From contig NZ_FNZZ01000002.1 of the NCBI RefSeq assembly GCF_900109565.1, positions 496,001-560,000 on the forward strand: a stretch of DNA of 64,000 nucleotides, written 5' to 3'. The translations under genes and the position numbers were made by a program. The first letter of the stretch is position 1. Each line of letters starts with the position of its first letter. Shown here in pieces: positions 33,540 through 42,410 of the stretch. This DNA comes from Sphingomonas palmae (GTDB lineage: Bacteria > Pseudomonadota > Alphaproteobacteria > Sphingomonadales > Sphingomonadaceae). The notes below the pieces were generated by a model. The model did no database searches, was not told the DNA's origin, and saw only the letters and a list, made by a program, of their open reading frames with translations.

Positions 33540-35744
33540 ATGACCGAACAGGCGATCGACACGGCCGAGCGGCCGGGCGGGCTAAAGCGCGCAGTGCAGG
33601 GGCTGCTTGGTACCCCGTTGCCGCGTATCGAAGGGCCGTTGAAGGTCACCGGTACGGCGACCTACGCATTCGAGGACGCGCCGGAAGGTACCGCTTATCT
33701 CGCTGTCGTCGGCGCCCCCGTCGGCGCGGGTGAGTTGACCGGCATCGACGCGACTGCGGCGGAGGCTCTGCCCGGCGTCCTCGCCGTCATCCACGACGAC
33801 CCGCGCATGATGGCGGGTGAGGGCAACTCGCGCGCGATGCCCAGCCGCGGCACGCGCCGCATCTTCCACGTCGGCCAGCCCGTCGCCGCGGTCGTCGCCG
33901 AGACGCAGGCGATCGCACGCGAGGCCGCCGCGCTGGTGCGCGTCACGGTGGACGAGCAGGCGGGCCGCTACGACTTCGCTGCGGCGCCCGTCGACGACGC
34001 GCCCGACATCGGTTTCCTGCCCCCGGTCACCAAGGGCGACCTGGACGCGGCGATGCGCAACGCGCCCGTCACCTTCGACGCGACCTACTCGACCCCGGCG
34101 CACTTCCCGGCCGCGCTGGAGCCGCACGCCACCACCGCCTGGTGGGAAGGCGACCAACTGACCGTCCGTTCCAGCAACCAGGTGATCGGCGCGGCCAAGA
34201 GCACGATCGCGACCGCGCTGGGAATCGCCGAGGACAAGGTCCGCGTGCTCGCGCCCTTCGTCGGCGGCGGCTTCGGCGGCAAGACAGGCGTTGGCCCCGA
34301 GGTAATCCTCGCGGCAATCGCGGCGGAGAAGCTCGGCCGCCCGGTCAAGGTGGCGCTGCCCCGGCGTGACACCGCCTACCTCGTCCATCACCGTAGCGAG
34401 ACGCGCCAGCGCATCCGCATCGCCTGCGACCATGACGGCCACATTAACGCGATCGCGCACGAGGGTGTCGCCTATCAGAACGACGACAGCGCGTTCCTGG
34501 AGCCGATCCCGTTCGGCTCGATCCCGCTCTACAGCGGCAACACGCGCGTGTTCCGCACCGCACTCGCGCGGGTCGACCTGCCGCCGACCGGCGCGGTGCG
34601 CGCACCGGGCGAGGCGATCGGCACCTTCGCGATCGAGTGCGCGATGGACGAACTCGCCGAACAGCTCGGGCTCGATCCGATCGAGCTGCGCCGCCGTAAC
34701 GAGACGGCGTACGATCCGACCTCGTCCAAGCCCTTTTCCACCCGCCGCCTGCTCGACTGCTACGCTGAGGGCGCGCGCCGCTTCGGCTGGCCCGAATGCG
34801 TGCCCGATCCCGGCACCACGCCCGAGGGCGAGTGGCTGATCGGCATCGGCATGGCCGCGGCGCTGCGCGGCAACTTCACCGTCACCGCCGCGGCGAACGT
34901 GCGGCTGGAGCCGAACGGGCGCGTGACGGTGGAAACAGACATGACCGACATCGGCACCGGCACCTACACCATCCTGGCGCAGACCGCGGGTGAGGTGCTG
35001 GGCGTCGATGCGAGCCAAGTCGACGTGCGGATCGGCGACACCAATTATCCCAAGAGCGCGGGCTCGGGCGGGTCGTTCGGCGCCGGCAGCGCGTGCGCGG
35101 CGGCGGTGCTGGCGTGCGAGGACGTACTCGCCGAGCTGGCGCTGCGCATGAACGCCGCACCTGAGGAACTGGTGCTCAAGGACGGTTGCGTCGCGGCGGG
35201 CGGGCGCGAGGTGCCGCTCGCCGACCTCGCGCGCGGGGAGCCGATCGAAGGGCGCGGCAAGTCCTCGCCGGGCCAACAGGCCAAGCGCACCAGCCAGGCG
35301 AGCCACGGCGCGCATTTCTGCGAGGTCGCGGTCAACGCGGTGACAGGCGAGGTGCGCGTGCGCCGGATGCTCGGCGTGTTCGATGTTGGCCGCGTGCTGA
35401 ACGCGAAAACCGCGGCGAACCAGATCGTCGGCGGGATGATTTGGGGCGTCAGCTACGCGCTCGGAGAGGCGGCGATCACCGACACGCGCAGCGGCCGCTT
35501 CGTCAATCCCGACTTCGGCGAGTATCACGTCGCGGTGAACGCCGACGTGCCGCAGATCGACGTCCACTTCATCGAAGAGATCGACGACGCCGCCAACCAG
35601 GTCGGCGCGAAGGGAGTCGGCGAGCTCGGCATCTCGGGCGCGGGTGCGGCGGTCATCAACGCGATCCACAATGCGACCGGCGTGCGCGTGCGAAACGTGC
35701 CCGCGACGCTCGACACCCTGCTCGCCGGCTTGCCGCCGGTCTGA
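33540..35744 (+). CDS. Molybdenum hydroxylase catalytic subunit, diverged copy 2
   Basis: 734 aa from ATG 33540. It is collinear with copy 1: RIEGPLKVTGTATYAFED, GGGFGGKTG, AVRAPGEAIGTFAIECAMDELAE, MTDIGTGTYTILAQ, SGSGGSFGAGSAC and the catalytic KGVGELGISGAGAAVINAIHNATG. All expected cofactor and Glu motifs are kept, so it looks active. Differences across the substrate channel suggest a second substrate. It has no FeS or FAD partner genes of its own and would have to share PaoA and PaoB with copy 1. A short gap separates it from xdhC. Confidence 0.9.
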   Translation: MTEQAIDTAERPGGLKRAVQGLLGTPLPRIEGPLKVTGTATYAFEDAPEGTAYLAVVGAPVGAGELTGIDATAAEALPGVLAVIHDDPRMMAGEGNSRAMPSRGTRRIFHVGQPVAAVVAETQAIAREAAALVRVTVDEQAGRYDFAAAPVDDAPDIGFLPPVTKGDLDAAMRNAPVTFDATYSTPAHFPAALEPHATTAWWEGDQLTVRSSNQVIGAAKSTIATALGIAEDKVRVLAPFVGGGFGGKTGVGPEVILAAIAAEKLGRPVKVALPRRDTAYLVHHRSETRQRIRIACDHDGHINAIAHEGVAYQNDDSAFLEPIPFGSIPLYSGNTRVFRTALARVDLPPTGAVRAPGEAIGTFAIECAMDELAEQLGLDPIELRRRNETAYDPTSSKPFSTRRLLDCYAEGARRFGWPECVPDPGTTPEGEWLIGIGMAAALRGNFTVTAAANVRLEPNGRVTVETDMTDIGTGTYTILAQTAGEVLGVDASQVDVRIGDTNYPKSAGSGGSFGAGSACAAAVLACEDVLAELALRMNAAPEELVLKDGCVAAGGREVPLADLARGEPIEGRGKSSPGQQAKRTSQASHGAHFCEVAVNAVTGEVRVRRMLGVFDVGRVLNAKTAANQIVGGMIWGVSYALGEAAITDTRSGRFVNPDFGEYHVAVNADVPQIDVHFIEEIDDAANQVGAKGVGELGISGAGAAVINAIHNATGVRVRNVPATLDTLLAGLPPV

Positions 35745-35763
35745 GACACATACGAGAACCGAC

Positions 35764-36735
35764 ATGGCCGATAACGATTCCGTCCTCGCCGCCGCCGCCG
35801 CCTGGAAGGGCGAGCCGCTGGCGCTCGCCACCGTGGTTTCTACCTGGGGCTCGGCTCCGCGCCCTAAGGGTAGCCACATGCTGGTCCACGCCGATGGGCG
35901 GTTCGAGGGGTCGGTGTCTGGCGGATGCGTCGAGGGCGACATTCTCGATACCGCGGCGCAGGTGATCGCGGGCGCACCGTTCCAGGTGAAGACCTACGGC
36001 GTTGCCGACGACAGCGCGTGGGAGGTCGGGCTGCCGTGCGGCGGGCAGATCAGCGTCATGGTCCAGCCCGTATCCGCCGAAGGGTTCGACCCCGAACTGT
36101 TCGACCGTATCGCGGAGGCACGCGATCACGGACAGGGCGTGACCGTCACGACGAACTTGGTGACCGGGCACAGCGACCTGCGCCCGGTGGAAACCGGCGA
36201 GGTGTTCGCCAACCGCTACGCTCCGCCGCGCCGGTTGCTGATCGTCGGCGCGGTGCAGATCGCGCAGAGCCTCGCCGCACTCGCCGCGACGCTCGGGATC
36301 GAGGTCGTGGTGATCGACCCGCGCGGGCGTTTTCTGACCGAGGAGCGCTTCCCGGGCGTGACGCTCGACGATCGCTGGCCCGACGAGGCGGTCGAGGCGT
36401 ATCGCCCGGGTCCGTCGACCGCGGTGGTGACGCTCAGCCACGATACCAAGATCGACGATCCCGCGCTCATCGCCGCGCTCAAGACCAACGCCGCCTATGT
36501 CGGCGCGCTCGGCAGCCGCAAGAGCCACGCCGCGCGGCGCGAGCGGATGGCGGCGGCAGGACTGAACGAAACGCAAATCGACCGTATCGACGGACCCGTC
36601 GGCATCGACATCGGCGCGATCGGCCCGGCGGAGATCGCGCTGTCGATCGCCGCCGCGATGGTGCGCGCGTTCCACCTGCCCGTCGCCGCAGCGGACACTG
36701 CACTCGATCGCGCTGCCGAGGCCGTGCTCGCGTGA
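35764..36735 (+). CDS. XdhC/CoxI family molybdenum cofactor insertion protein
   Basis: 323 aa from ATG 35764. The N-terminal XdhC domain has LATVVSTWGSAPRPKGSHM and GRFEGSVSGGCVEGDI, with ADDSAWEVGLPCGGQISV following. The C-terminal Rossmann domain has LLIVGAVQIAQSLAALAATLG near residue 159 and GALGSRKSHAARRERM near 249. These proteins (PaoD or XdhC in related operons) bind MCD or sulfurated Moco and insert it into the large subunit. Its stop overlaps the mocA start as GTGA. Confidence 0.9.
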   Translation: MADNDSVLAAAAAWKGEPLALATVVSTWGSAPRPKGSHMLVHADGRFEGSVSGGCVEGDILDTAAQVIAGAPFQVKTYGVADDSAWEVGLPCGGQISVMVQPVSAEGFDPELFDRIAEARDHGQGVTVTTNLVTGHSDLRPVETGEVFANRYAPPRRLLIVGAVQIAQSLAALAATLGIEVVVIDPRGRFLTEERFPGVTLDDRWPDEAVEAYRPGPSTAVVTLSHDTKIDDPALIAALKTNAAYVGALGSRKSHAARRERMAAAGLNETQIDRIDGPVGIDIGAIGPAEIALSIAAAMVRAFHLPVAAADTALDRAAEAVLA

Positions 36736-37361
36736 TCGCGGCGGAGGACACCGTCCTCGTCCTGCTCGCCGCAGGCAAGTCGGCGCGCTTCGGCGATGTC
36801 GGCAGCAAGCTGAACGAACCCTTCCTCGCGCGCCCGTTGGGCCTCCACGTCGCCGTCGCGCTGGAAGCCGTGCCGTTCAAGCACCGCGTCGCGATCACCT
36901 CGCCGCGTTGCACGATCGACTTCGCACCGCACGGTTTCCAAGTGGTGAGCAACGACGATCCGGTCGCCGACATGGCCTCGTCGGTGCGACTGGGCGTGGC
37001 GTGCGCGCAGAAGTGTGGGGCAAGCGCGGTGGTGCTGGCACTCGCCGACATGCCGCGCGTCACCGCCGCGCACATCCATCGTCTGCTCGACGCCGCCGAC
37101 TCGGACGATGCAGTGGTCGCCTCGAGCGACGGTATCTCGCCCAAGCCTCCCGCACTCTTCGCGTGCGCGCACTTCGACACCTTGCTCACGCTGACCGGCG
37201 ACCAAGGCGCCCGCGATCTGATCCGCGCCGGGCGCCACGTCGTCACCAACGCGGCCGAACTGATCGACGTCGACACGGTGGAGGAGCTGGAGCGCCTTCG
37301 CGAACTCGTCCACGCGCCCGAGGCGCTGACGCTGCCCGGCACGCGACGGCACGGGGGCTGA
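36732..37361 (+). CDS. mocA: Molybdenum cofactor cytidylyltransferase (MocA-like)
   Basis: 209 aa from GTG 36732 (GTGA overlap with xdhC). It has the MobA-like NTP-transferase pattern: VLLAAGKSARFG (about residues 9-20) with a following SKLNEPFLARP, NDDPVADMASSVRLG near 76, and ALADMPRVTAAHIHRLL near 101. It probably attaches CMP to molybdopterin to give the MCD form used by PaoC-type enzymes. The operon thus carries its own cofactor finishing and insertion machinery. Confidence 0.88.
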   Translation: MIAAEDTVLVLLAAGKSARFGDVGSKLNEPFLARPLGLHVAVALEAVPFKHRVAITSPRCTIDFAPHGFQVVSNDDPVADMASSVRLGVACAQKCGASAVVLALADMPRVTAAHIHRLLDAADSDDAVVASSDGISPKPPALFACAHFDTLLTLTGDQGARDLIRAGRHVVTNAAELIDVDTVEELERLRELVHAPEALTLPGTRRHGG

Positions 37362-37378
37362 GGCGCACTGACGGCGCG

Positions 37379-37481
37379 CGACGCGGAAGTGAATTCCGCG
37401 TCGTCGGACAGCACTGGCGTGCTGCCGGCCGAGCCGGTGCGTGCTTCGCACCGCGCGCCAGCGTGGCGCGCTTGCACCGGC
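37379..37481 (-). repeat. Four-hairpin structured element, copy A
   Basis: Read on the minus strand: an outer helix GCCGGTGC/GCACCGGC (37481-37474 with 37440-37433) encloses hairpin 1 (37471-37453, 8 bp, 3-base loop) and hairpin 2 (37451-37441, GTGC/GCAC). Next come a short linker with CGGCCGG, hairpin 3 (37423-37410, 5 bp) and hairpin 4 (37403-37379, 10 bp with loop TTCAC). The same order of parts recurs in copy B at 57885-58001 with compensatory base changes. It lies between mocA and the efflux operon; no coding frame explains it. Function unknown; a REP-like mobile repeat or a structured RNA are both possible. Confidence 0.7.
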
Positions 37482-37543
37482 TGCGACACTTCGCGACATA
37501 AAAGCGCTGGACGCGACGCGGTGTGTTGTCCATCTCCATCACC

Positions 37544-39040
37544 ATGACGCGTTTGCGCCTCTCGCTCCTCTCCGGGCTCGCTGCCCTTCCCGTCGCGCTT
37601 GCCGGCTGCACGGTAGGGCCCGATTACGCTCCGCGCTCGGCCGCCGAACTGGGTGTGCCCGATCGGTATTCGGTCACGGCGGCGCCGACGCGCGAAGACC
37701 TGACGCACTGGTGGACACGCTTCGACGATCCCGTGCTCGGCCAGTTGGTCGAGCAGGCAGGCGCCGCCAACACCGACGTTACGCAGGGGCTCGCGCGGCT
37801 GAGGCAAGCGCGCGAATCGCTGGTGCAGAGCCGCGCCAACCTGCTGCCGACGCTCAACGGGTCGGGCGGGTACAGCCGATCGGAGACGTTTCGCGGCGGC
37901 GGACAGTCGGTGACGCTTCCCGACGGCACCGTCCAGAACGTCGGCGGCGGCGGCGGCTCGAACTTCTCGCTCGGGCTCGACGCGCAATACCAGCTTGGGC
38001 TGTTCGGCGAGGTGCGGCGCACCGTCGAGGCAACGCGCGCGCAGTACGAGGCGTCCGGCTTCGACTATGCGACGACGCTTCTGTCGGTGCAGCAGGAGGT
38101 CGCGCGCAACTACGTGCTCGCGCGGCTCTATCAGGCGCAACTCGCCAATGCGCGCGCCAGCCTCGCACTACAGAACGACAATCTCGAGATCGCGGGCTTC
38201 CGCGTTCAGGCCGGGCTGGTCTCCAGCCTTGATCAGGAGCAGGCACGTAGTCAGCGCGCAGCCACAGCCGCGACGATTCCTGCGTTCGAGCAGCAGTATA
38301 ACGCCGCCGTCTCACGCTTGGGCGTTTTGACCGCGCAGGCGCCGGGTGCGGTGAAGCCGCTGCTCGCCACCCCGCGCCCGATCCCGACCGGCCCGCGCGT
38401 CGTCGGTGCCGGCATCCCCGCCGACGTGCTGCGCCAACGCCCTGACGTGCGCGCGGCCGAACGCACGCTCGCCGCCGCCACCGCGCAGATCGGCGTCGCC
38501 AAGGCCGCGCTCTATCCGGCACTCGCGATCAGCGGCAACATCAACACCAACGCTGGCAATGTCGGCGGCCTGCTCGGCACGATCACCGGCGGGCTGTTCG
38601 CCGGGCTGACGCAGGCGATCTTCAACGGCGGGCGCCTGTCCGCGCAGGTTCGCAGCAACGAGGCCGCCGCCGACGCCGCGCTCGCCGCCTACAAGGGCAG
38701 CGTGCTCGTCGCGCTTGAGGATGTCGAGAATGCGGTCGTCGCGCTCGACACCGCGCAGCGCCGCGCGCGCGAGTTCACCGTGCAGTTCGATGCCGCCAAC
38801 AACGCCGCGCTGCTGTCACGCACGCAATATCGCAGCGGGCTGACCGATTTCACCACGCTGTCGCAGCAGGAGGCGAGTTTGCTGTCCGCGCGCAACAGCG
38901 AGGCACAGGCGCGCGCCGATCAGGCGACCGCGTTGATCCAGCTGTTCGGCGCACTCGGCGGCGGCTGGAACCCCGACGTAACCCCGACCGCATCCGACCC
39001 CGCAATCCAGCAGCCCGCACCTGCCCGAGAGACCCGCTGA
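37544..39040 (+). CDS. TolC/NodT-type outer-membrane efflux lipoprotein
   Basis: 498 aa from ATG 37544. The lipoprotein signal ends at ALAGC (Cys at about residue 22), followed by TVGPDYAPRSAAELGVP, typical of RND outer-membrane factors. Two OEP repeats are visible with LRQRPDVRAAERTLAAATAQIGVA near 295 and YRSGLTDFTTLSQQE near 430. It would be the outer-membrane duct for the MacA/MacB genes that follow. Its stop and the macA start share one base (TGATG). Confidence 0.92.
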   Translation: MTRLRLSLLSGLAALPVALAGCTVGPDYAPRSAAELGVPDRYSVTAAPTREDLTHWWTRFDDPVLGQLVEQAGAANTDVTQGLARLRQARESLVQSRANLLPTLNGSGGYSRSETFRGGGQSVTLPDGTVQNVGGGGGSNFSLGLDAQYQLGLFGEVRRTVEATRAQYEASGFDYATTLLSVQQEVARNYVLARLYQAQLANARASLALQNDNLEIAGFRVQAGLVSSLDQEQARSQRAATAATIPAFEQQYNAAVSRLGVLTAQAPGAVKPLLATPRPIPTGPRVVGAGIPADVLRQRPDVRAAERTLAAATAQIGVAKAALYPALAISGNINTNAGNVGGLLGTITGGLFAGLTQAIFNGGRLSAQVRSNEAAADAALAAYKGSVLVALEDVENAVVALDTAQRRAREFTVQFDAANNAALLSRTQYRSGLTDFTTLSQQEASLLSARNSEAQARADQATALIQLFGALGGGWNPDVTPTASDPAIQQPAPARETR

Positions 39041-40440
39041 TGGCCGACCAGAACCTCGACGAATTCCTGGGGCAGAAGCCGCAGCCGAAATGGCGCAGGT
39101 GGCTGAAATGGGGCTTGGTCGCACTGGGCGTCGTGCTGCTCGCTCTCCTCGTCCAGCGGCTGGTCTTCGGATCGGCGAAGGCAGCCGATTACGCGACCGC
39201 GCCGGTTGAGCGCGGCAATCTGACCGTCAGCGTATCAGCGACGGGCAAACTCGCCCCGACCAATCAGGTGACGGTCGGCTCGCAGCTGTCGGGGCTCGTC
39301 ACCAAGGTCGTGGTCGACGTCAACGACCGCGTCAGCGCGGGGCAGCCACTGGCACTCATCGACCCTGAGCAGATCGAGGATCAGATCCGCCAGCAGCAGG
39401 CGCAGATCGCCGCCAATCAGGCGCAGGTGCGTCAGGCGCAGGCGACGGTCGCGGAATCGCAGGCACAGCGCGCGCGGCTGGAGGAAGTGTACCGGCTGTC
39501 GAACGGTCGCGTGCCGTCGGCGACAGAACTCCAGACCGGTCGCGCCGATTACCAGCGCGCGGTCGCGGCGCTAAAGGTTGCGCAGGCGAACGTGACCGCG
39601 GCGCAGGCGACGCTGGCGCAGAGCCAGACGCAGCGCGCGCGCGCGATCATCCGCTCGCCCGTCAACGGCGTCGTGCTCGCGCGGCAGGTCGATCCCGGCC
39701 AGACCGTCGCCGCCTCGTTCAACACGCCGACGCTGTTCGTGATCGCGGAGGATTTGAGCAAGATGAAGCTGGAGGTCGCGATCGACGAGGCCGATGTCGG
39801 CTCGGTCAAGGTCGGACAAAAGGCGAGCTTCACCGTCGATGCTTTCCCGGGCAAGACCTTCCCCGCAACGATCACGCGCGTCGATCTCGGCTCCAACCTG
39901 ACGGTCAGCAACGCGACCGCCTCGTCCTCGTCGTCGACTGCCTCGACCGGCAGCACGAGCGGACAGGTTGTGTCCTACGCCGCCGATCTGACGGTCGAGA
40001 ATCCGTCGCTCGAACTGCGCCCCGGCATGACCGCGACCGCCGACATCATCACCTCGGACAAGGGCAACGCCTTGCTCGTCCCCAACGCCGCCTTCCGCTT
40101 CAAGCCGCAGGCGGCGGGCGCGAAGGACGACGGCGGCGGCATCGCGGGCTCGCTCACCTTCCGGCGTAGTCGTGACCGGCCGGAGCGAACCGCAACGGTC
40201 GGCCGCGGCGCGACGCAGACGCTCTACGTCAAGGGCGAGAACGGCCAACCCAAGCCGATCCAGGTCACGACCGGTGACACCAACGGCACGATGACCGAGG
40301 TGCTGTCGGGTCCGCTCAAGCCCGGCATGCAGGTCATCACCGGGCAGCTCGCGGGCGGCGGTGATGGGGGCAGCGGCGGCGGATCGCGTCGTGGCGGCGG
40401 CGGTGGGGGCCGGCGCGGGGGTGGCGGTGGTGGCCAGTAA
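39040..40440 (+). CDS. macA: MacA-like periplasmic adaptor of an ABC efflux system
   Basis: 466 aa from ATG 39040. A cytoplasmic tail and a transmembrane helix (about residues 25-45) precede the barrel-sandwich motif NLTVSVSATGKLAPTNQVTVGSQLSG, split across a coiled-coil hairpin (about 115-200). The second lipoyl half is IIRSPVNGVVLARQVDPGQTVAA. The C-terminus ends in a Gly/Arg-rich tail ([17 protein letters not shown]). It links the MacB pump to the outer-membrane channel. MacAB-TolC systems export macrolides, peptides or siderophores; the cargo here is unknown. Confidence 0.9.
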   Translation: MADQNLDEFLGQKPQPKWRRWLKWGLVALGVVLLALLVQRLVFGSAKAADYATAPVERGNLTVSVSATGKLAPTNQVTVGSQLSGLVTKVVVDVNDRVSAGQPLALIDPEQIEDQIRQQQAQIAANQAQVRQAQATVAESQAQRARLEEVYRLSNGRVPSATELQTGRADYQRAVAALKVAQANVTAAQATLAQSQTQRARAIIRSPVNGVVLARQVDPGQTVAASFNTPTLFVIAEDLSKMKLEVAIDEADVGSVKVGQKASFTVDAFPGKTFPATITRVDLGSNLTVSNATASSSSSTASTGSTSGQVVSYAADLTVENPSLELRPGMTATADIITSDKGNALLVPNAAFRFKPQAAGAKDDGGGIAGSLTFRRSRDRPERTATVGRGATQTLYVKGENGQPKPIQVTTGDTNGTMTEVLSGPLKPGMQVITGQLAGGGDGGSGGGSRRGGGGGGRRGGGGGGQ

Positions 40441-41170
40441 CGCCGTGCCTTCACCTGACACCGCGCCGCTGATCCAGTTGCGCGGTGTCACCAAGAGCTA
40501 CGGCGAGGGCGGCACCGCGTTTCAGGCATTAAAGGGCGTCGACCTCGACATCGCGGCCGGCGACTTCATCGCGGTCATGGGGCCGTCGGGATCGGGCAAG
40601 TCGACGACGATGAACATCCTCGGCTGCCTCGACGTGCCATCGGGCGGCACCTTCCTGTTCCGCGGCCACCATGTCGAGACACTTGACCGCGATCAGCGCG
40701 CACTGCTCCGGCGGCGGTACCTTGGTTTCGTGTTTCAGGGCTTCAACCTGCTCAGCCGCACGACTGCGCTCGAGAATGTCGAGTTGCCGCTCCTTTACCG
40801 CGGCGACGAGAAGAAGGCGCGGCGCGACCTGTCGATGGCGGCGCTGGAGAAGGTCGGGCTCGACCGCTGGTGGGATCACACGCCGGCCGAACTATCGGGC
40901 GGGCAGCAGCAGCGCGTCGCGATCGCGCGCGCGATCGTGACGCAGCCCGACGTGCTGCTCGCCGACGAGCCGACCGGCAATCTTGATTCCGAACGCTCGG
41001 TCGAGATCATGGAATTGCTCACCGACCTCAATCGCGGCGGCATCACCGTGCTGATGGTGACGCACGAACCCGACATGGCGGCGTTCGCGCGCACGGTGAT
41101 CCACTTCAAGGACGGGCTGGTGGAACGCGTCGAGCGCAACCACCATCAGGGCGAGGCGGTGGAGGCCTGA
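40430..41170 (+). CDS. macB: MacB-type ABC transporter ATPase
   Basis: About 246 aa if started at GTG 40430, or 241 aa from GTG 40445; the N-terminal [13 protein letters not shown] segment fits either. It carries Walker [10 protein letters not shown] (near residue 50), the Q-loop FVFQGFNLL, signature LSGGQQQR, Walker [14 protein letters not shown] and the switch His in MVTHE. This LolD/MacB subfamily powers mechanotransmission rather than transport through the membrane. In this organism ATPase and permease are separate polypeptides, as in many MacB relatives. Its stop shares a base with the permease start. Confidence 0.9.
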   Translation: MASNAVPSPDTAPLIQLRGVTKSYGEGGTAFQALKGVDLDIAAGDFIAVMGPSGSGKSTTMNILGCLDVPSGGTFLFRGHHVETLDRDQRALLRRRYLGFVFQGFNLLSRTTALENVELPLLYRGDEKKARRDLSMAALEKVGLDRWWDHTPAELSGGQQQRVAIARAIVTQPDVLLADEPTGNLDSERSVEIMELLTDLNRGGITVLMVTHEPDMAAFARTVIHFKDGLVERVERNHHQGEAVEA

Positions 41171-42378
41171 TGCTCGGCACTACCTTTGTTCTCGCACTGC
41201 GCTCGATCCGGCGGCACCTGCTGCGCTCGTTCCTGACGACGCTCGGCATCATCATCGGCGTCGCGGCGGTGGTCACGATGGTGACGCTCGGCAAGGCGAC
41301 CACCGCGCAGGTGCAGCAGAACATCTCCTCGCTCGGCACCAACATCCTGCAGGTTCGCCCGGGCCAGGGGTTCGGCCGCGGCGGCGGCGGCCCGCGCCCG
41401 CCCGACTTCAAGCCCGAGGACGTGACCGCGATCGCCAACCAGATCGCGGGCGTATCCGCGGTAGCGCCGCAAGCGCAATCGACCGCGACCGCGATCTACG
41501 ACGGCGCGAACTGGTCGACGACGATCAACGGGACCACCGCTGCCTACTTCCAGGTCCAGCCGTGGCCGCTCGCCGCCGGCCGGATGTGGACGCGCCAGGA
41601 GGAATCGGCGGGCAAGGCGGTGTGCATCATCGGCAACACGGTCAAACAGAATCTGTTCAGGACCGGCGACGCGGTCGGGCAGCGGTTTCGCATCGGCAAC
41701 GTCAGCTGCGACGTGATCGGCGTACTGTCGACGCGCGGACAGGCGGGGTTCGGCGGCGATCAGGACGATGTCGTCATCATGCCGATCAAGACGGTGCAGC
41801 GCCGCTTCACCGGCACGCGCGACATCCGCCTGATGCTGGTCGGCGTCGATCAGGCCTATTCGACCGCGACCGTGCAGGCCGGGATCACCGACCTGCTGCG
41901 CGAGCGCCGCACCATCACCGCGGGCAAGGACGACGATTTCAACATCTTCGACACGAAGCAGATCAGCGACACGCTATCGAGCACCACGACGCTGCTCACC
42001 CGCATCGTGACTGCGGTCGCCGGGATCAGTCTGGTCGTCGGCGGGATCGGCATCATGAACATCATGCTGGTGTCGGTGACCGAGCGGACGCGCGAAATCG
42101 GCATCCGCCTCGCGATCGGGGCGGTTGCGAGCGAGGTCCTGCTGCAATTCCTGGTTGAGGCGGTGGTGCTGTCGATGCTGGGCGGCGTCATCGGGCTGCT
42201 GCTGGCGCAACTCGCGATCGGTGCGCTGTCAGCACTCGGCGGTCTGCCCTACCTGTTCGTGCCCGAGATCAACGCGATTGCGTTTGGCATCTCGGCGGTG
42301 ATCGGCGTCGTGTTCGGCTATTTCCCGGCGCGGCGTGCGGCGGCGCTCAACCCGATCGACGCGCTTCGCCACGAGTGA
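41170..42378 (+). CDS. MacB-type ABC transporter permease
   Basis: 402 aa from ATG 41170 (TGATG coupling). The N-terminal helix ([18 protein letters not shown]) is followed by a large periplasmic MacB-PCD domain (about residues 45-270) and three C-terminal helices of the FtsX family ([23 protein letters not shown], then [14 protein letters not shown] and [18 protein letters not shown]). This four-helix layout is diagnostic of MacB. It works with the ATPase gene just upstream and the adaptor and channel genes of the same operon. Confidence 0.93.
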   Translation: MLGTTFVLALRSIRRHLLRSFLTTLGIIIGVAAVVTMVTLGKATTAQVQQNISSLGTNILQVRPGQGFGRGGGGPRPPDFKPEDVTAIANQIAGVSAVAPQAQSTATAIYDGANWSTTINGTTAAYFQVQPWPLAAGRMWTRQEESAGKAVCIIGNTVKQNLFRTGDAVGQRFRIGNVSCDVIGVLSTRGQAGFGGDQDDVVIMPIKTVQRRFTGTRDIRLMLVGVDQAYSTATVQAGITDLLRERRTITAGKDDDFNIFDTKQISDTLSSTTTLLTRIVTAVAGISLVVGGIGIMNIMLVSVTERTREIGIRLAIGAVASEVLLQFLVEAVVLSMLGGVIGLLLAQLAIGALSALGGLPYLFVPEINAIAFGISAVIGVVFGYFPARRAAALNPIDALRHE

Positions 42379-42382
42379 CGAC

Positions 42383-42403
42383 GGGCCGGCAGCATGCCGG
42401 CCC
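42383..42403. terminator. Strong hairpin between convergent macB and pccA operons
   Basis: GGGCCGGCA (42383-42391) and TGCCGGCCC (42395-42403) form a perfect 9-bp stem with a 3-base loop. It lies in the 32-base gap between the ends of two convergent operons, so it can end both transcripts. A short T-rich stretch (TTATTCC) follows on the plus strand 7 bases later. Confidence 0.75.
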
Positions 42404-42410
42404 ATCTCGC

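Noticed and set aside
31211..35744. Assembly duplication or broken copy of the large subunit
   Set aside because: The two copies are clearly diverged along their whole length, each is full length and each keeps all motifs, so this is a real paralogue pair.
40430..42378. Frameshifted macB
   Set aside because: The ATPase and permease are each complete with proper ends and a TGATG junction; separate polypeptides are common in this family.
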